A stretch of 8,152 nucleotides of DNA, from positions 1 to 8,152 of the forward strand of contig URBJ01000097.1 in the NCBI GenBank assembly GCA_900546005.1, read 5' to 3'. The notes under the pieces are model-generated. The model was not told where the DNA came from and did not search any database. It saw only the letters and a list, made by a program, of their open reading frames with translations. This DNA is from an uncultured Alistipes sp. (GTDB taxonomy: Bacteria; Bacteroidota; Bacteroidia; Bacteroidales; Rikenellaceae). Positions 1-6,064 of this stretch are shown here, one piece after another. A program made the translations under genes and the position numbers. Each line of letters begins with the position of its first letter. Within the stretch, counting starts at the first letter, position 1.

Positions 1-27
1 TATATTTCAATAATTTCAAAGAACTAT

Positions 28-465
28 TTATCCACTTTTACGGGACAGTAATGAAATATAGATAAAACTCATTTTCACATCGAATTCAGCCTTCAGTGAG
101 AGTTCACCCTGACGAGTCAACGAGCACTCCGCCGGCGTAAGCGTAATATTATCGGTACAGAATACGCCTTGATCATCGATGATTTCGGAATAGATTTTCA
201 GAGCATGTTCTTCGAGTTGGTCCCAGATCTGATTTTTAGCAGCTTCATCATATTTACGGTTTGCCGCCATCAGTACCAGTTCGACCCGATATATTACGAA
301 GCCTTCATTTCGTCCATGTACGGAGCGGATTTTAGGAGGCGCCCACCAAGCTGCCGGGAAATTGATACTTTTTTCATTCATCCGGTAACCGAATCCTTCG
401 TAAAAGGCATACCCGAGGTTCTCTGCCGCGTTTTTGACAGCGGCAGACAATTGATTTCTAAGCAT
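28..465 (-). CDS. Putative phage tail terminator/completion-like protein (145 aa)
   Basis: A 145-residue soluble protein with no signal peptide or membrane segment. It starts at an ATG (complement of 463-465) 21 nt after the stop of the 289-aa gene, so the two are almost certainly co-transcribed. Visible features are an N-terminal helix (about 1-20), an aromatic-rich segment (FYEGFGY, 21-27), the motif NFPAAWWAPP (35-44), a helix around IWDQLEEHALKIYSEI (80-95), and an alternating C-terminal segment with SLTRQGELSLKAEFDV (115-130). Size and layout (a mixed alpha/beta protein with a long central helix and a final sheet) resemble small head-tail or tail-terminator proteins of Bacteroidales prophages. 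That assignment is inference from resemblance and gene context, not from a diagnostic catalytic motif. No further gene is visible in the 27 nt to the left edge, so I cannot say what follows it. Confidence 0.5.
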   Translation of the reverse strand: MLRNQLSAAVKNAAENLGYAFYEGFGYRMNEKSINFPAAWWAPPKIRSVHGRNEGFVIYRVELVLMAANRKYDEAAKNQIWDQLEEHALKIYSEIIDDQGVFCTDNITLTPAECSLTRQGELSLKAEFDVKMSFIYISLLSRKSG

Positions 466-486
466 AAAGAAAAGATTTAAAATTTG

Positions 487-1356
487 TTACACGATCTGTC
501 GGTTTCCGGACTTTATTCTTCCGTTCACCAACGCCATAAAATCGTAGCAATTCATCAAGCGGACACGATCAATCTCGTCGGCCCGGAAATGCCCGGTCCA
601 CAGCAGCAATTCGTTCCAAGAGAAGAAAGTTGTATTTCGGGCTATCTCATTCGAGACGTTTTTGGGAGCATAGCAATCCGGATAGAGCTCCATCATTCTC
701 TTGTGCGCGTCATTCAGGGCCACAAATAGCGAGAAGATTTTCTCCATATCAAGACTTTTCATTCCTTCGGCCCGGTTTCTGACCAGTTTTTCAGCATAGT
801 CGTTTTCCTCGCCTTTGCACAATACCGCAGCGATAACGGGAGCATACTTCCATTTGTCGTCAAGATAGAGGTCTGTAGCTTCACACCATTGTGCCGCCGA
901 CACGTTATCCAGAGGCACGATCTCGTTTTCGTAATCACGTCCGTAACGTGGGAAGTGCAGCCATTCGTCACCCGACAGGAACTTGTATCCGTCCCATCTC
1001 GATTTACTCATCCATTTTTTCTCTTCTGCAAGATTCTGTTTTTCGTCAGCAACCGATGTATGTGTAAGAGGATCAATAAACCGTTGAATCAGACAAACGA
1101 CAAAACGTTTTCGGTCATCGGGTTCCACACGCAAAATTGTTTTTCGGTCCACCCCGCAGAAGAGGTACAGAATCTCATTTTCCATCTGTTCTGAATCGAT
1201 ATCATCCTGCAGACTTTCCTTGGGTTGATTTGGCAAGATGGAGCGGTTTTCACAGCGTTCAGCGAAGTTTTTCAGTGTGATGAATTGAGACCATTTGAGT
1301 TCGGCCCAATTGGAGGGACAAGCGAACGAACGATCGTTGATTTGGAGAGTAGTCAT
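487..1356 (-). CDS. Putative phage tail-assembly-chaperone-like protein (289 aa)
   Basis: A 289-residue soluble protein starting at ATG (complement of 1354-1356). Its N-terminus, LQINDRSFACPSNWAELKWS (4-23), has the layout often seen in Bacteroidales phage tail-chaperone-type proteins: a short beta hairpin with 'I.....Y/F..P..W.E....Q', followed by helices. The middle part carries RWDGYKFLSGDEWLHFPR and a following segment rich in acidic and aromatic residues. The C-terminal third, from about 175, is mostly helical (KIFSLFVALNDAHKRMMELY and SWNELLLWTGHF). It lies between a small lysine-rich gene and the tail-terminator-like gene, all on the same strand. The predicted role is cytoplasmic, helping tape-measure or tail-tube assembly. 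It is unusually long for a tail chaperone, so a fused extra domain or a different structural role is possible. Function is inferred; only the intact open frame and the operon context are directly seen. The 87-nt spacer upstream contains a tandem 10-bp repeat. Confidence 0.5.
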   Translation of the reverse strand: MTTLQINDRSFACPSNWAELKWSQFITLKNFAERCENRSILPNQPKESLQDDIDSEQMENEILYLFCGVDRKTILRVEPDDRKRFVVCLIQRFIDPLTHTSVADEKQNLAEEKKWMSKSRWDGYKFLSGDEWLHFPRYGRDYENEIVPLDNVSAAQWCEATDLYLDDKWKYAPVIAAVLCKGEENDYAEKLVRNRAEGMKSLDMEKIFSLFVALNDAHKRMMELYPDCYAPKNVSNEIARNTTFFSWNELLLWTGHFRADEIDRVRLMNCYDFMALVNGRIKSGNRQIV

Positions 1357-1420
1357 TGTTGATAACTTCTGAGATAGAGTTAAAATGCTATTTATAAGTT
1401 CTACAATAGAGTGAGATAGG

Positions 1421-1460
1421 TTGTTAATAGTTGTTAATAGCTGTTAATAGTTGTAAAGAG
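1421..1460. repeat. Tandem 10-bp repeats with TGTTAATA core
   Basis: Three consecutive 10-mers, TTGTTAATAG (1421-1430), TTGTTAATAG (1431-1440) and CTGTTAATAG (1441-1450), are followed by a decayed fourth unit, TTGTAAAGAG (1451-1460). The period is exactly one DNA helical turn. The array straddles the stop codon of the 94-aa gene (1444-1446 complement), and the fourth unit is coding. It sits upstream of the 289-aa gene. The same octamer recurs upstream of the 94-aa gene, which suggests a protein-binding array (operator or iteron-like) and not chance slippage. Confidence 0.8.
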
Positions 1461-1728
1461 ACAATACTTTAATGAGCTCTTTCAACTCTTTAGCCACACT
1501 ATTTGCACGACTAATTGACAATTTATGATCCGCACGCACCTTCACGAGACGTTCGACTTCGGAACGCGCATTTTTCATGGCCTCCAGGGATTGCCGGGTA
1601 GCTCGTCCAATCGGTTCTTCTCCATAGTTTTGTGCGACAATAGAGGCACTTTCTTCGACAGAAGTTCTCTTTTTTCTCGATACGGAAGCCTCTGCTGTTT
1701 TTCTTTTTTTCGATGTTTGCATAGACAT
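1444..1728 (-). CDS. Small lysine-rich hypothetical protein, first gene of the phage-like set (94 aa)
   Basis: I do not recognise this protein. It starts at ATG (complement of 1726-1728); a second in-frame ATG two codons later is an equally possible start. The N-terminus is strongly basic and Ser/Thr-rich (KKRK at 7-10, RKKR at 18-21) and looks disordered. From about residue 40 it becomes helical, with a Lys/Glu/Leu-rich C-terminal half (SEVERLVKVRADHK, then AKELKELIKVLSLYNY) that could form a short coiled coil. No membrane segment or signal peptide is seen. The composition suits a nucleic-acid-binding or small accessory protein, but no helix-turn-helix is evident. It precedes the tail-like genes on the same strand and is bracketed by TGTTAATA repeats, so it may belong to that element and be co-regulated with it. 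Alternatives are a small regulator or an early structural accessory protein. Confidence 0.6.
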   Translation of the reverse strand: MSMQTSKKRKTAEASVSRKKRTSVEESASIVAQNYGEEPIGRATRQSLEAMKNARSEVERLVKVRADHKLSISRANSVAKELKELIKVLSLYNY

Positions 1729-1761
1729 ATAGGTTATAGGTTAAAATAAGTTATTAACAAA

Positions 1762-1776
1762 CCGTTCATCGAACGG
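1762..1776. promoter_or_regulatory. Perfect 6-bp dyad CCGTTC-atc-GAACGG
   Basis: CCGTTC at 1762-1767 and GAACGG at 1771-1776 form a perfect inverted repeat with a 3-nt centre. It lies in the leader of the 94-aa gene, between the predicted promoter and the start codon, and next to an inverted TGTTAATA copy (1752-1759). It could be a dimeric repressor operator or an RNA hairpin in the leader. No T-tract follows on either strand, so it is not an intrinsic terminator. Confidence 0.5.
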
Positions 1777-1817
1777 AGACAAATCGCTGTTGATATCTAT
1801 AAGTACTTTTTTTGCGA

Positions 1818-1837
1818 TGTGTTAATATGTGTTAATA
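1818..1837. repeat. Two tandem TGTGTTAATA units
   Basis: TGTGTTAATA occurs at 1818-1827 and again at 1828-1837, with the same 10-bp period and the same TGTTAATA core orientation as the array at 1421-1450. It lies about 60 bp downstream of the predicted promoter for the phage-like operon, inside its 5' leader, so a bound protein could act as a roadblock or regulator. It is followed by an alternating ACACACAC stretch. Confidence 0.7.
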
Positions 1838-1895
1838 AACACACACAAAGCTCATGAATGTTGTTTTCTACAATTTCTATATGTTTCGTTGTGGA

Positions 1896-1927
1896 CAAAT
1901 ATAAAACACTCCGCCCCCTTTTGTCAA
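1896..1927 (-). promoter_or_regulatory. Bacteroides-type promoter for the 94-aa gene and downstream tail-like genes
   Basis: On the minus strand TATATTTG (1903-1896) fits the Bacteroidota -7 consensus TAnnTTTG. TTG (1927-1925, within TTGACA) lies upstream with a 21-nt gap, the same gap as in the glycosyltransferase promoter at 5961-5993. The predicted start near 1889 gives a leader of roughly 160 nt holding the repeat units and dyad described separately. The -33 element falls in the loop and 3' arm of a GC-rich hairpin, so promoter and hairpin functions may compete. Confidence 0.5.
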
Positions 1928-1937
1928 GAGGGCGGAG
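1909..1937 (-). terminator. GC-rich hairpin, probable rnhB terminator (possibly bidirectional)
   Basis: CTCCGCCC (1909-1916) pairs with GGGCGGAG (1930-1937). After one C/A mismatch, CTT pairs with AAG, leaving a 5-nt loop (1921-1925). On the minus strand the stem is followed by a T-rich run (TGTTTTATATTTG), and on the plus strand by CATATTTTTTC, so it can terminate in both directions. It lies about 110 nt past the rnhB stop, the only transcript known to approach it from the right. No plus-strand gene lies to the left. Confidence 0.7.
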
Positions 1938-2046
1938 CATATTTTTTCAAATTTTGTATAAACTACAAGAAATTACGCATATATAAAAATTTGATTAACA
2001 ACAAATTAACCCAAATCAATCATCAAATCATTCAACAAAAATAAAT

Positions 2047-2649
2047 TCAATTATTGAATAAATCCAACTGATCCTTCATTCTACAAAACGAGAGTCTGTG
2101 ATAGGGCGACACGCCATACTTTCGAATCGCTTCGCGGTGCTCTTTAGTAGGATATCCTTTGTTTTTTTGCCAATTGTACACGGGATACTCTTGCGCAATC
2201 TTTACCATAAAGTCGTCGCGATAGGTTTTGGCCAAAACCGAAGCAGCCGCAATCGGAGCGAATGTAGCATCCCCACCGACAAAGCAACGATAGGGGATCT
2301 CCAACTTCGACCGGAAACGATTCCCGTCGATCAGCAACAACTGAGGGCGCACCGCGAGCTGTTCTACCGCACGACTCATGGCAAGGAACGAGGCATTCAG
2401 AATATTTATGCGATCGATCTCTTCGGGGTCGACCATTGCGACCGCCCACGCCACCGCCTGTTGTTGAATAATCTCCCGCAACAGATAGCGATTCTTCTCG
2501 CTCATCTGTTTCGAATCGTTGAGCAGCGGGTGTTCCCATCCATGTGGGAGGATGACAGCTGCAGCAGCTACCGGCCCAGCCAAGGGCCCCCGTCCAGCCT
2601 CATCACAACCGGCTTCGATCCACTGATTCTGGAAACAAGATTTCAACAT
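2047..2649 (-). CDS. rnhB: Ribonuclease HII
   Basis: RNase HII cleaves the RNA strand of RNA/DNA hybrids. It makes the 5' incision at single ribonucleotides misincorporated in DNA, starting ribonucleotide excision repair in the cytoplasm. At 200 aa it has the usual length. The catalytic motif CDEAGRGPLAGP is at 15-26, with the acidic pair Asp16 and Glu17. LLIDGN carries Asp108, GGD carries Asp127, and the family block IAAASVLAKTYRD spans about 133-145. The C-terminal part has the expected NKGYPTKEHREAIRKYG and SPYHRLSF segments. I chose the ATG at 2647-2649 (complement): the frame extends five codons upstream only to a TTG that lies against the T-tract of a terminator, and family N-termini begin close to this ATG. 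It stands alone, about 107 nt downstream of the glycosyltransferase stop and beyond its terminator. I see no convincing promoter of its own, so read-through may contribute to its expression. Confidence 0.97.
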   Translation of the reverse strand: MLKSCFQNQWIEAGCDEAGRGPLAGPVAAAAVILPHGWEHPLLNDSKQMSEKNRYLLREIIQQQAVAWAVAMVDPEEIDRINILNASFLAMSRAVEQLAVRPQLLLIDGNRFRSKLEIPYRCFVGGDATFAPIAAASVLAKTYRDDFMVKIAQEYPVYNWQKNKGYPTKEHREAIRKYGVSPYHRLSFCRMKDQLDLFNN

Positions 2650-2662
2650 AATTTTCAGATAC

Positions 2663-2713
2663 AAAAAAAGAGGTTCGAACCTTTGCGTACATTACGCCCA
2701 CATCCGAACCTCT
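2663..2713 (-). terminator. Intrinsic terminator of the DUF2723 glycosyltransferase gene
   Basis: AGAGGTTCG (2669-2677) is the exact reverse complement of CGAACCTCT (2705-2713). Inside the 27-nt loop a second stem, GCGTA/TACGC (2685-2689 with 2693-2697), makes a branched or stacked hairpin. On the minus strand the stem runs straight into seven T residues (2669-2663), the classical intrinsic-terminator layout. It lies 43 nt past the glycosyltransferase stop and ends only 13 nt before the rnhB ATG. The embedded 12-bp palindrome AGGTTCGAACCT (2671-2682) allows an alternative shorter hairpin. Confidence 0.85.
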
Positions 2714-2756
2714 CATACTATTTCGCTAACACTTATGCTCCCAGAGCCCTCAAGCG

Positions 2757-5700
2757 CTATTCTTGTCCACTTTGGACCTTTGCTGAGTCACTCTGCAGTT
2801 CAGCTAACGAATCTTGACCCTCCATGGGGACATTCTGCTCATCGACCGGCTCCGTCTGGTCCTCAATCAGGCCGTGTTTTCTCAGGAATGTCTCTATTCC
2901 GTAGGCCTGCTCCTGCTGTTGATACGCTCTTGCCAAGGTATAAAGATTGGCAAGATCCGTATATTTTTCATTCAGCTGACTGAATATCAATCCCCGATAT
3001 TTGCCCTTGAATTGCAGATAGTAGTCCACATACTCTTCCAATATCCGTGCATAATCCTTCAGAATAGCGTTCCCTTTATCATAAGCACCCGCATTGTAGT
3101 AGGCTTCGATGAGGTAATGGGTCTGGAAATTGTGGCGGATTTGAGAGAAGGGTATTTCCTTCACCACTCTATCCAACGCCTCTATCGCACGTGTTGTATC
3201 ACCGTCCGCCACCAATTCATTGGCCAATCGGGCGAACTGCAACCGGATATAGGGCGAATTGACATTGGTTTGTATGGTCTGATCGGCATACACATCCGGA
3301 TCGGAGAGGTTTCCATAAGAATATTTGTTCATCAATATATCATAGAGCTCCTCCGTATCGATTCTACCGAAGCTCAATCCCTCTTTAGGAGGAGTGACAA
3401 TGGGCACCAATCGATAGACAAACCCATCCTGCTGCAGATAGTCCAACAATCCGTAGTCATCCAGATCAAGCAACTGAGTGAAATATATGGGTCTTTTCCA
3501 GTCGAAATGACTCAAGAGGTCGATCAACATCAATCCATTACGCAGAATGTAATCTTTCTTGATATTCAAATAGACCGTATCGACCATCAGGTGCGCATCT
3601 TCAGGACGGACGATACCGCTGGCGATAGCATTCTCCTTGTTGACCGGAATAGCGATTTTCCGGGTTGGGATGTAATCGAATTGTTCCACTCCATCGGACA
3701 ATTTCGTACGGGGATTGTTCCCGGCAATCCACTCATCGATAACCTGTTTACCGGTAGCACTTTTGAAAACCTCCTTGACATATACTGCCTCATTCTTGTG
3801 CGTGTACTTGTTCCGCGGCAAATTAAAGGGCACCGGATCGGAGTCATGGCTTTTGATTTTCATTTGGTCGACGTACCACTCTCCGCCCAGATAGCTCATG
3901 TTCATCACCCGAACATCCTTCCGTACACCTTCGACCTCCTGTGCATACCACAACGGGAAGGTATCGTTATCACCGAAGTTCACAATAATGGAATTCGGGA
4001 GGGTTGAGTTCAGGTAGTTTTTACCCCAATCTGGAGCCACGTAACGATTCGAGCGGTCATGGTCATCCCAGTTTTGGGCAGCAAGGATTGTCGGGACCAC
4101 AGCACAGACGACCGTAGCCAACACGGCAGTAGATACGCTCTCTTTTTTCAGCCACCTCCTGCAGGCTTCGAACAGGGCGAGCACCCCGAACCCGACCCAC
4201 ATACAGAATGCGTAGAACGAGCCGGCAAATACATAATCCCGTTCACGCGGTTCTACTGGAGGGGAGTTGAGGTAAACCGCAATCGCGACACCGGTCATAA
4301 TAAACAGGGCCATGACGACGGTAAAATTTTTCCCATCCCGATTCAGTTGGAAAATCAGTCCGATAATACCGAGTATGAAGGGCAGAAAATAGTAGGTATT
4401 CCTCCCTTTGTTTTCCTTCATTTCGGAAGGGATGTTTTTTTGCGGGCCGAGGAACAGCTGATCGACAAAGGGAATACCGGAGAGCCAGTTTCCATCGGTA
4501 ATTTCGCCGGTGGACTGTATATCGCTTTGTCGTCCGACGAAATTCCACAGGAAATACCTCCAATACATGAAGTTCAACTGATAGGCAAAGAAGAATTTCA
4601 AGTTTTCGCCGAATGTCGGCACGGTAATCGTTTCATCGCCGTGCTGCACTTGTTTTCCTTTCACCTTCACCCAGTTGTTGTAGGCGCGAATGTTGTTATC
4701 GCCCCGTTCATGCATACGGGGGAAGAAGGTCATAAATTTCGGATCACACTCATATCCTGCAATTGTTTGGGCCGATTCGTATCGTCCGCTGTCCCCCTGA
4801 TAGTAGACGGTCTTCATGGTATTTCCCACGTAAGGTGCCGAGTAGTTGTACCCTTTCAACAGGGGCCGATCTCCATACTGATCCCGATTCAACAACGACA
4901 ACAAACCGTAGGGGTTATCGGGAGCGTTGCTGTTCATCGGAGGGTTAGCCGAGGAACGAATAATCACTGAGGCATAGGAACCATATCCGAGGAGGACAAC
5001 GGTTACACAGAGCACAATGGTGTTTGCAAGGACTTTCCCTTTCTTATGAGTGTAGTATATTCCCCAACCGAGCAGGGCGAAAAGCAGGAATATGTAAACC
5101 GTAATACCGCTATTGAATGGCAATCCGAAACCGTTGACAAACAGCCGATCGACCCAAGCTCCGAGCTCGACGGTACCGGGGATAATGATCACCATGAAGG
5201 CGGCGAGGATTGCCACGGCGGCACACAGTGCTTTAACGATCCCCCACTTTGTAACAGGATATTTTCTGAAATAGTAGATCATCACGATTGGCGGGATGGT
5301 CAACAGACAGAGCAGATGCACCCCGATTCCCAATCCGATCAGATAGGCGATCAAGATGAGCCACCGGTTTGCGTGTGGTTCATCGGCGACATTTTCCCAT
5401 TTTAGGATAGCCCAGAAAACGACGGCAGTAAAGAACGACGCAAGTGCATATACCTCCGCCTCAACGGCCGAGAACCAGAAGGTATCGGTGAATGTATAGG
5501 CCAAACTACCGATCAGGCCGGCGCCTATTACAGCAATAGCCTGAGCTTTTGACAATTGCTCGGCCGTACGTCTGAGGGCCCGACGCGCCAAGTGAGTAAT
5601 GCTCCAGAACAGAAACATGATTGTTGCGCCACTGGCGATTGCCGACATGGCATTTGCCATAGCGGCCGCGTGTTCGGGGCCGGCAAAGATGGTAAAGAAG

Positions 5701-5888
5701 CGCGAAATCATCATGAACAGCGGAGCTCCGGGCGGGTGACCGATCTCGAGTTTATACGACGTAGCGATAAATTCGCTACAATCCCAGAAGCTGGCCGAAG
5801 GTTCCATGGTCAGCAAATAAATCACAGAAGCGAAGACAAAGCAGAACCATCCGCCGATGAGGTCGATTTTCTTGAAAAAGTTATTCAT
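2757..5888 (-). CDS. DUF2723 / TMEM260-like (GT117) membrane glycosyltransferase
   Basis: A large integral inner-membrane protein of the DUF2723 family, GT-C fold enzymes grouped with the eukaryotic protein O-mannosyltransferase TMEM260 (GT117). In Bacteroidota it is a candidate for transferring a lipid-linked sugar, probably mannose, onto exported proteins in the periplasm; donor and acceptor are inferred here. With this start it has 1043 aa. A first membrane helix (about 10-27) is followed by SFWDCSEFIA (33-42, acidic Asp36 and Glu39, the expected first-loop GT-C acidic motif) and EIGHPPGAPLF (48-58). Roughly ten or more further hydrophobic segments reach to about 600, with FSAVEAEVYAL at 139-149 and PPVEPRERDYVF at 543-554. 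A soluble C-terminal half (about 605-1043) has NFGDNDTFPLWY (637-648), TPR-like helices near 885-1000 and an acidic Gln/Ser-rich tail. I chose the ATG at 5886-5888: the upstream in-frame TTG at 5961-5963 lies inside the -7 promoter box. It is a single-gene unit, divergent from cysS. Confidence 0.93.
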   Translation of the reverse strand: MNNFFKKIDLIGGWFCFVFASVIYLLTMEPSASFWDCSEFIATSYKLEIGHPPGAPLFMMISRFFTIFAGPEHAAAMANAMSAIASGATIMFLFWSITHLARRALRRTAEQLSKAQAIAVIGAGLIGSLAYTFTDTFWFSAVEAEVYALASFFTAVVFWAILKWENVADEPHANRWLILIAYLIGLGIGVHLLCLLTIPPIVMIYYFRKYPVTKWGIVKALCAAVAILAAFMVIIIPGTVELGAWVDRLFVNGFGLPFNSGITVYIFLLFALLGWGIYYTHKKGKVLANTIVLCVTVVLLGYGSYASVIIRSSANPPMNSNAPDNPYGLLSLLNRDQYGDRPLLKGYNYSAPYVGNTMKTVYYQGDSGRYESAQTIAGYECDPKFMTFFPRMHERGDNNIRAYNNWVKVKGKQVQHGDETITVPTFGENLKFFFAYQLNFMYWRYFLWNFVGRQSDIQSTGEITDGNWLSGIPFVDQLFLGPQKNIPSEMKENKGRNTYYFLPFILGIIGLIFQLNRDGKNFTVVMALFIMTGVAIAVYLNSPPVEPRERDYVFAGSFYAFCMWVGFGVLALFEACRRWLKKESVSTAVLATVVCAVVPTILAAQNWDDHDRSNRYVAPDWGKNYLNSTLPNSIIVNFGDNDTFPLWYAQEVEGVRKDVRVMNMSYLGGEWYVDQMKIKSHDSDPVPFNLPRNKYTHKNEAVYVKEVFKSATGKQVIDEWIAGNNPRTKLSDGVEQFDYIPTRKIAIPVNKENAIASGIVRPEDAHLMVDTVYLNIKKDYILRNGLMLIDLLSHFDWKRPIYFTQLLDLDDYGLLDYLQQDGFVYRLVPIVTPPKEGLSFGRIDTEELYDILMNKYSYGNLSDPDVYADQTIQTNVNSPYIRLQFARLANELVADGDTTRAIEALDRVVKEIPFSQIRHNFQTHYLIEAYYNAGAYDKGNAILKDYARILEEYVDYYLQFKGKYRGLIFSQLNEKYTDLANLYTLARAYQQQEQAYGIETFLRKHGLIEDQTEPVDEQNVPMEGQDSLAELQSDSAKVQSGQE

Positions 5889-5960
5889 TGGAGCAATTAT
5901 ATCGATAATATTCAGAATGAAAGGCAACACATCACGATGTGTACGTACCCATAACGTCTG

Positions 5961-5993
5961 CAAAGATAGAAAAATAACGGTATAAACCTCAAA
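5961..5993 (-). promoter_or_regulatory. Bacteroides-type promoter of the DUF2723 gene
   Basis: On the minus strand TTTG (5993-5990) and TATCTTTG (5968-5961) match both halves of the Bacteroidota sigma-ABfr consensus (TTTG, TAnnTTTG) with a 21-nt gap. The predicted transcript start near 5954 gives a leader of about 65 nt before the ATG at 5888. Because the box contains the in-frame TTG at 5961-5963, it rules against a start at that codon. Confidence 0.8.
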
Positions 5994-5998
5994 TTTAG

Positions 5999-6029
5999 TC
6001 TGGAGTTATTGGATAAAGTTTTAATTTTG
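5999..6029 (+). promoter_or_regulatory. Bacteroides-type promoter of cysS
   Basis: TAATTTTG (6022-6029) is a full match to the -7 consensus TAnnTTTG. A weaker -33 element, TCTG (5999-6002), lies 19 nt upstream. The predicted start near 6036 gives a short leader of about 30 nt. The -33 ends of this promoter and the divergent glycosyltransferase promoter are only a few bases apart, so the two polymerases may compete. Confidence 0.65.
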
Positions 6030-6064
6030 TGGGGAAATTTTCACTTATAAACTACACGTGATTT

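Larger units (their letters stand above)
1729..2046. other. AT-rich 318-bp intergenic control region between the 94-aa gene and rnhB
   Basis: I see no convincing gene here. The region holds, from left to right: a 7-bp tandem repeat ATAGGTT x2 (1729-1742) just upstream of the 94-aa start; an inverted TGTTAATA copy (1752-1759); a perfect dyad (1762-1776); a TGTTGATA variant (1788-1795); two tandem TGTGTTAATA units (1818-1837); a minus-strand promoter (1896-1927) overlapping a strong hairpin (1909-1937); and an AT-rich tail up to the rnhB stop, with a near-match to the octamer on the minus strand (1993-2000). It is probably the junction between core genome (rnhB) and the accessory element. Confidence 0.7.

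Noticed and set aside
28..36. DnaA-box-like TTATCCACT
   Set aside because: It is a single copy with one mismatch overlapping a stop codon; no cluster or origin features are nearby.
1421..1460. CRISPR-type array
   Set aside because: The repeats are only 10 bp with no spacers, so this is a tandem repeat and not a CRISPR.
1829..2044. Plus-strand 71-codon open frame in the AT-rich spacer
   Set aside because: It runs through the terminator hairpin and AT-rich non-coding sequence, and its composition does not look protein-like.
2046..2058. Palindrome TTCAAT-T-ATTGAA at the end of rnhB
   Set aside because: The loop is one base, the sequence is AT-rich and there is no T-tract, so it is unlikely to be a terminator.
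2650..2664. Upstream TTG start for rnhB
   Set aside because: It lies next to the terminator T-tract and adds only five non-conserved residues before the ATG at 2649.
2814..4007. Long plus-strand open frame (397 codons) opposite the DUF2723 gene
   Set aside because: It is fully antisense to a clear membrane protein gene, has no promoter or family motif, and its composition is that of a reverse-complement shadow. The other long plus frames across 4059-5954 are rejected for the same reason.
5889..5963. N-terminal extension of the DUF2723 protein to the TTG at 5961-5963
   Set aside because: The TTG is part of the -7 promoter box, the extra 25 residues do not resemble the family N-terminus, and a good ATG lies at 5888.
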